NCBI GenBank assembly: GCA_002295705.1 | Contig: DBHP01000007.1 | Location: forward strand, 1 to 9,278 | Reading direction: 5' to 3' | Length of the DNA stretch: 9,278 nucleotides | Source of the DNA: Candidatus Neomicrothrix sp. UBA825 | GTDB lineage: Bacteria; Actinomycetota; Acidimicrobiia; Acidimicrobiales; UBA8592 | In this document: positions 6,566-9,278 of the stretch, in pieces | Numbering within the stretch: position 1 is the first letter of the stretch | Layout: each line of letters begins with the position of its first letter | Position numbers and translations under genes: made by a program | Notes under the pieces: model-generated | What the model was told of the DNA's origin: nothing | Databases searched by the model: none | The model's input: the letters and a program-made list of their open reading frames with translations, nothing else

Positions 6566-7715
6566 TTCTAAAAGACATAATGATTTTGAATTAATAAGCG
6601 CCTACATAGATGGCAGAGTAACTGATGCGGAACGAGCGCGCATTGAGTCAGATCCCAAATTAATGAACGAGGTACACCAGATTCTCTCGATAAGTAAAAA
6701 GGTTGGGAAAATTGTACCGAACGATCCGGAAACGAAAGCAATTCATATCCAGGCTGCATTAAACGAGATGCCCGTGAATTTGCCTGATTCGGTAATACCT
6801 ATCAGAAATGCCAACAAACGAAGCTCTTTCTTTGCGAGACCAGCTCGAATTCTTGGAACAGTTGCTGCTGCAATACTAGTTATTATTGCTATTCCGTTAT
6901 TCAGATCCGGAGACAGTTCAACGACACAGATAGCGTCTGAAAATCTTGAAAAATCAGATACCGAACAAGTGCCAGAAAGTGCCCCTGTAGAAGAGAGAGA
7001 ACAAAGGAATGATGGTGCTGATCTGGAAGAATCAGCTCCCCTTAACTCGAGTCAAAACGAAACAGCTACAGATCGAGAAAAAGAAGGTGAAATCGCAACA
7101 GATATTGATCTGACAGAAGATAATGAACCAGATATTTCAGAGAATATAGAAGAATCTCAAAATGAAAAACTAACTAGTGGTGATCCTTCTACCGCTGGGT
7201 TACAAGCAGTAACAACTCTGGAAGAACCAATTAGGCGAGGACCTGTAAATACCTACACATCGGATAATCCTAACGAATACGACTCTTACCTTCTTCAAGA
7301 CGTACGTATTGAAACGGGGGAAGAGTTCGATACGTTCATTATTCAGTTGACAGCTACTGATGATGATCCTCCCTCCATGGCCCCAGGCCCATATGCAATC
7401 CGGTTAAATGAGGAAAATTTTGTCCAAGAGGAGAGTCCTCGCTCAGTACCAGAAGATATATACGAGCATCTGGTTATAGAAATTAGTGGAAGAGGGGGGA
7501 CATGGACCACTGAAGAAGAATATGAACCGTCGTGGGGATCCTTTGAACAGAGAATCGAAGCGGAAGGATCTGTTTTGACTGGCATCTATTTTGGAGACTT
7601 TGAATCGACTCTCACATTTGTTTTAGGTATAGAGTCAGGAAGTTCATTCAGGTCTTTTCAGACTCTTGAACCTCCACGTTTAATAATTGAGGTAGACCAC
7701 ATTGTTGGTGAGTAG
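6558..7715 (+). CDS. Single-pass anti-sigma factor with outer AMIN-like domain
   Basis: A 385-residue protein whose ATG overlaps the sigma factor stop by 8 bases, the usual arrangement for a cognate anti-sigma factor. Residues 8-45 (FELISAYIDGRVTDAERARI, 10-29) resemble anti-sigma domains but have no HxxxCxxC zinc motif. A membrane helix spans about 97-115 (ARILGTVAAAILVIIAIPLF). Next comes a long acidic, Ser/Glu/Asn-rich linker (116-230). The C-terminal part (about 243-381) looks like the actinobacterial AMIN-like domain: YLLQDVRIETGEEFDTFIIQ (244-263), LVIEISGRGG (305-314), TGIYFGDFESTLTFVLGI (341-358) and FQTLEPPRLIIEVD (367-380). AMIN domains are associated with the cell wall in other proteins. 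The natural reading is that the outer domain senses the envelope and the inner domain holds the sigma factor. It is the positional equivalent of Rv3912 (RsmA). The assignment of the AMIN-like fold is from memory of sequence patterns. Confidence 0.85.
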   Translation: MDDSKRHNDFELISAYIDGRVTDAERARIESDPKLMNEVHQILSISKKVGKIVPNDPETKAIHIQAALNEMPVNLPDSVIPIRNANKRSSFFARPARILGTVAAAILVIIAIPLFRSGDSSTTQIASENLEKSDTEQVPESAPVEEREQRNDGADLEESAPLNSSQNETATDREKEGEIATDIDLTEDNEPDISENIEESQNEKLTSGDPSTAGLQAVTTLEEPIRRGPVNTYTSDNPNEYDSYLLQDVRIETGEEFDTFIIQLTATDDDPPSMAPGPYAIRLNEENFVQEESPRSVPEDIYEHLVIEISGRGGTWTTEEEYEPSWGSFEQRIEAEGSVLTGIYFGDFESTLTFVLGIESGSSFRSFQTLEPPRLIIEVDHIVGE

Positions 7716-7731
7716 TGATCTCGAGATAGAC

Positions 7732-7782
7732 GAATAATCTTGTTGAATCGAATTAGCTCCATCAATTCTCAAAAAATTATTC
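7732..7782. repeat. Imperfect stem-loop between the sigma operon and the trxB unit
   Basis: Three nested pairings lie in line: GAATAAT (7732-7738) with ATTATTC (7776-7782), TTGA (7743-7746) with TCAA (7769-7772), and GAATT (7750-7754) with AATTC (7764-7768). The apical loop is 9 bases, with a 4/3 internal loop and a 3-base bulge. The stem is AT-rich and no U tract follows, so it is not a standard intrinsic terminator. It could be a processing or pausing site, or DNA symmetry for a regulator, just upstream of the candidate promoter of the next gene. Confidence 0.4.
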
Positions 7783-7807
7783 AAAAAGTGATCTAAGCGG
7801 GTATTCT
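7780..7807 (+). promoter_or_regulatory. Candidate promoter for a leaderless membrane protein-trxB transcript
   Basis: TATTCT (7802-7807) fits TANNNT and ends 6 bases before the ATG at 7814, so the transcript would start at the start codon. TTCAAA (7780-7785) is a four-of-six match to TTGACA at a 16-base spacing. The gene has no Shine-Dalgarno sequence, which agrees with a leaderless message. The 98-base gap after the anti-sigma gene also suggests a separate transcription start here. Confidence 0.4.
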
Positions 7808-7813
7808 CACCAC

Positions 7814-8206
7814 ATGGTCGAAACAGACAATTTCCAACCAGAGGATCAAAAATCAAACGATTCTCTTGAAGGATTAGTTACCGAAAAGATAGTTAGAAAG
7901 ATTGAAAGCATACGAGTAAAGACTTCAGGTCCAGCTATACGGATAAGTCGGACCTTGGTTTATGGATTAACTGCAACAATTACTATATTAATAGCGCTAC
8001 CTTTTCTTTTCATTGGAATCAGTCGAGGCCTTATTGAGGTGTTTGATCAATGGGTCTTTTCAGAACGTTCAAGAGCAGTTTGGTTCGTCTACCTTTTAAG
8101 CGCTACGTTATGGTCCACCATCGGTCTTTTAATATGGAGACGAAGACCAAAAGGTGCAGCAACACCCAAAAAAGGTGTTTCTCATATGGAAGGAAATGAT
8201 GTCTGA
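7814..8206 (+). CDS. Small two-helix membrane protein of unknown function, coupled to trxB
   Basis: I do not recognise this 130-residue protein. It has a polar, charged N-terminus (1-45), a first membrane helix at about 47-69 (TLVYGLTATITILIALPFLF), a short loop with RGLIEVFDQWVFSERSR (71-87), and a second helix at about 89-108 (WFVYLLSATLWSTIGLLIW). A basic RRRPKG follows the second helix, so both ends are probably cytoplasmic. It contains no cysteine, so it cannot itself exchange disulfides with thioredoxin. Its stop codon overlaps the trxB start by 8 bases (ATGTCTGA), and the trxB ribosome binding site lies inside its last codons, so the two are translationally coupled. It has no Shine-Dalgarno sequence. 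It reads as a real gene because of its position, overlap and membrane pattern. Confidence 0.75.
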   Translation: MVETDNFQPEDQKSNDSLEGLVTEKIVRKIESIRVKTSGPAIRISRTLVYGLTATITILIALPFLFIGISRGLIEVFDQWVFSERSRAVWFVYLLSATLWSTIGLLIWRRRPKGAATPKKGVSHMEGNDV

Positions 8207-9164
8207 GCACAAAGAGGTTGTTATTATCGGTTCCGGTCCAGCTGGACTTACAGCTGCAATCTACACTGCACGTGCCAATCTAGAACCCCTAGTCATAGAG
8301 GGAGAGCCATCCTCAACAAGCGACCAGCCCGGGGGCCAACTGATGCTGACCACCGATGTTGAAAATTACCCTGGATTTCCATCAGGGATTATGGGTCCAG
8401 AATTAATGTCTAACTTTAGAGCACAGGCAGAACGATTCGGAGCTGAATTATTAACAAAGAAAGTCACGCGAGTGAATCTTCACACCGCACCTTTTCAAAT
8501 ATGGGTAGGTGATCCATCATCAACCGAACCAACATTCACTGCCGAATCAATAATTGTTTCAACTGGTGCTAAAGCCCTGATGCTTAACCTCCCTAACGAA
8601 ATAGAACTCGTAGGACACGGGATCTCAACGTGCGCTACTTGCGATGGTTTCTTCTTTAAAGATCAAGAGATCGCTGTCGTAGGTGGAGGAGACTCAGCAG
8701 TTGAGGAAGCAATGTTTCTCTCTCGATTTGCTAGCAAGGTGACCATAATTCACCGTCGAGACCAACTTCGTGCATCAAAGATCATGCAAGATCGGGCATT
8801 CGCTAATCCTAAAATAGAATTTCTTTGGAATCACCAAGTAACTGGATACATCGGTGGTACCAAACTTGAAGGCCTTAAGGTTCAAAACGTAACACATCAA
8901 ACAGAATCAACGCTTAGTGTCTCTGGTTTATTCATAGCTATTGGTCATACACCAAATACATCAATTTTCGAAGGTCAATTATCGCTTCACGAAAATGGCT
9001 ATATCAAAACAGAAAGCGATTCGTCTCGAACAAACATCGACGGTGTCTTTGCTTGTGGGGATGTTCAAGACTTCACATACCGCCAAGCAATTACAGCAGC
9101 TGGGTCTGGATGCATGGCAGCGATTGATGCTGAACGCTGGCTAGAAGAACAACATGCAGGGTAA
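8199..9164 (+). CDS. trxB: Thioredoxin reductase (NADPH, FAD)
   Basis: A 321-residue low-molecular-weight thioredoxin reductase that passes electrons from NADPH through FAD to thioredoxin in the cytoplasm. Motifs in order: FAD-binding GSGPAG (11-16), GGQL and ENYPGFP (45-48, 55-61), redox-active CATC (145-148) followed by DGFFFKD, NADPH-binding GGGDSAVEEA (162-171) with HRRDQLRAS (185-193), and the second FAD motif GVFACGDVQD (282-291) followed by RQAITAAGSGCMAA (295-308). The length is normal for the family. The start at 8199 was preferred over 8154 and 8196 because GGAAGGA (8188-8194) lies four bases upstream and MSEHKEVVIIGSG is the usual N-terminus. The gene overlaps the small membrane protein gene by 8 bases, and thioredoxin appears to follow, as in other Actinobacteria next to sigM. 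Confidence 0.97.
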   Translation: MSEHKEVVIIGSGPAGLTAAIYTARANLEPLVIEGEPSSTSDQPGGQLMLTTDVENYPGFPSGIMGPELMSNFRAQAERFGAELLTKKVTRVNLHTAPFQIWVGDPSSTEPTFTAESIIVSTGAKALMLNLPNEIELVGHGISTCATCDGFFFKDQEIAVVGGGDSAVEEAMFLSRFASKVTIIHRRDQLRASKIMQDRAFANPKIEFLWNHQVTGYIGGTKLEGLKVQNVTHQTESTLSVSGLFIAIGHTPNTSIFEGQLSLHENGYIKTESDSSRTNIDGVFACGDVQDFTYRQAITAAGSGCMAAIDAERWLEEQHAG

Positions 9165-9165
9165 C

Positions 9166-9195
9166 TTGTCACATGTTCCCCACAAACACTAGTTT
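9166..9195 (+). promoter_or_regulatory. Candidate promoter between trxB and the thioredoxin gene
   Basis: TTGTCA (9166-9171) and TAGTTT (9190-9195) have an 18-base spacer and would give a leader of roughly 40 bases before the ATG at 9244. The gap of 79 bases leaves room for a separate thioredoxin promoter. The match is moderate, and read-through from trxB is equally possible. Confidence 0.3.
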
Positions 9196-9243
9196 CACCA
9201 CTACATTTAGTTAAAGCTTTTCTAAATTCGAACTGGAGACAAA

Positions 9244-9278
9244 ATGTCTGATTCAACTACCACCCTTACTGCTGGCAC
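9244..9278 (+). CDS. trxA: Probable thioredoxin, first 11 codons only
   Basis: The ATG at 9244 is preceded by GGAG (9235-9238) at a five-base spacing, and the reading frame MSDSTTTLTAG is open to the window end. Too little is present to show the thioredoxin WCGPC site. The call rests on position: trxA/trxC directly follows trxB beside sigM in Actinobacteria, and a short acidic Ser/Thr-rich start is usual for these proteins. The start codon is well supported; the product is inferred. Confidence 0.55.
   Translation, partial: MSDSTTTLTAG

Noticed and set aside
7718..7727. Perfect 10-bp palindrome ATCTCGAGAT just after the anti-sigma stop codon
   Set aside because: Several 10-bp palindromes are expected by chance in 9 kb; no second copy or promoter context supports an operator.
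8154..8198. N-terminal extension of thioredoxin reductase to an ATG at 8154
   Set aside because: The FAD-binding motif normally begins about ten residues from the N-terminus, and the ATG at 8199 has a well-placed Shine-Dalgarno; the extension lies wholly inside the membrane protein gene.

Overview
The window looks like a stretch of a low-GC actinobacterial chromosome, most likely a marine Acidimicrobiia/Actinomarinales-type lineage. That placement is my inference. The gene order pcnA (reverse), then a MurJ-tail pseudokinase, an ECF sigma factor, its anti-sigma factor, trxB and trxA (forward) matches what I recall of the near-origin region of Mycobacterium tuberculosis (Rv3907c to Rv3914). A DUF5318 protein also points to Actinobacteria. 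The base composition is clearly AT-rich for that phylum. No mobile element, CRISPR array, rRNA or tRNA gene is visible, and the window is densely coding.

Left half (1-3366, reverse strand, read right to left): a class II histone-deacetylase-like amidohydrolase; a CCA-adding tRNA nucleotidyltransferase whose start overlaps the deacetylase stop by 11 bases; a small DUF5318 zinc-ribbon-like protein; and a luciferase-like flavin monooxygenase that runs off the left edge. The CCA enzyme keeps its nucleotidyltransferase motifs, but its HD domain is shortened and lacks the metal-binding residues. A 185-base divergent spacer (3367-3551) separates this group from the forward genes. It holds a 9-bp inverted repeat and a hairpin that would bury the ribosome binding site of the next gene.

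Right half (3552-9278, forward strand): a DegV-family fatty-acid-binding protein, then a membrane-anchored pseudokinase with an outer discoidin-like domain, an ECF sigma factor (SigM-like), and a single-pass anti-sigma factor with an outer AMIN-like domain. These four are tightly spaced and probably form one operon. After a 98-base spacer with an imperfect stem-loop come a small two-helix membrane protein, thioredoxin reductase (8-base overlap) and the first codons of what should be thioredoxin.

The most interesting part is the sigma operon. The pseudokinase has lost the VAIK lysine, the HRD aspartate and the DFG aspartate. It resembles the C-terminal tail of mycobacterial MviN/MurJ, but it is a separate protein with no flippase attached or nearby. 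The anti-sigma factor and the pseudokinase each place a putative ligand-binding domain outside the membrane, so the operon could be a two-receptor envelope-sensing system linked to a fatty-acid-binding protein and to thiol redox genes. Three genes without a Shine-Dalgarno sequence have a TANNNT box 6-7 bases before the ATG, which suggests leaderless transcripts.
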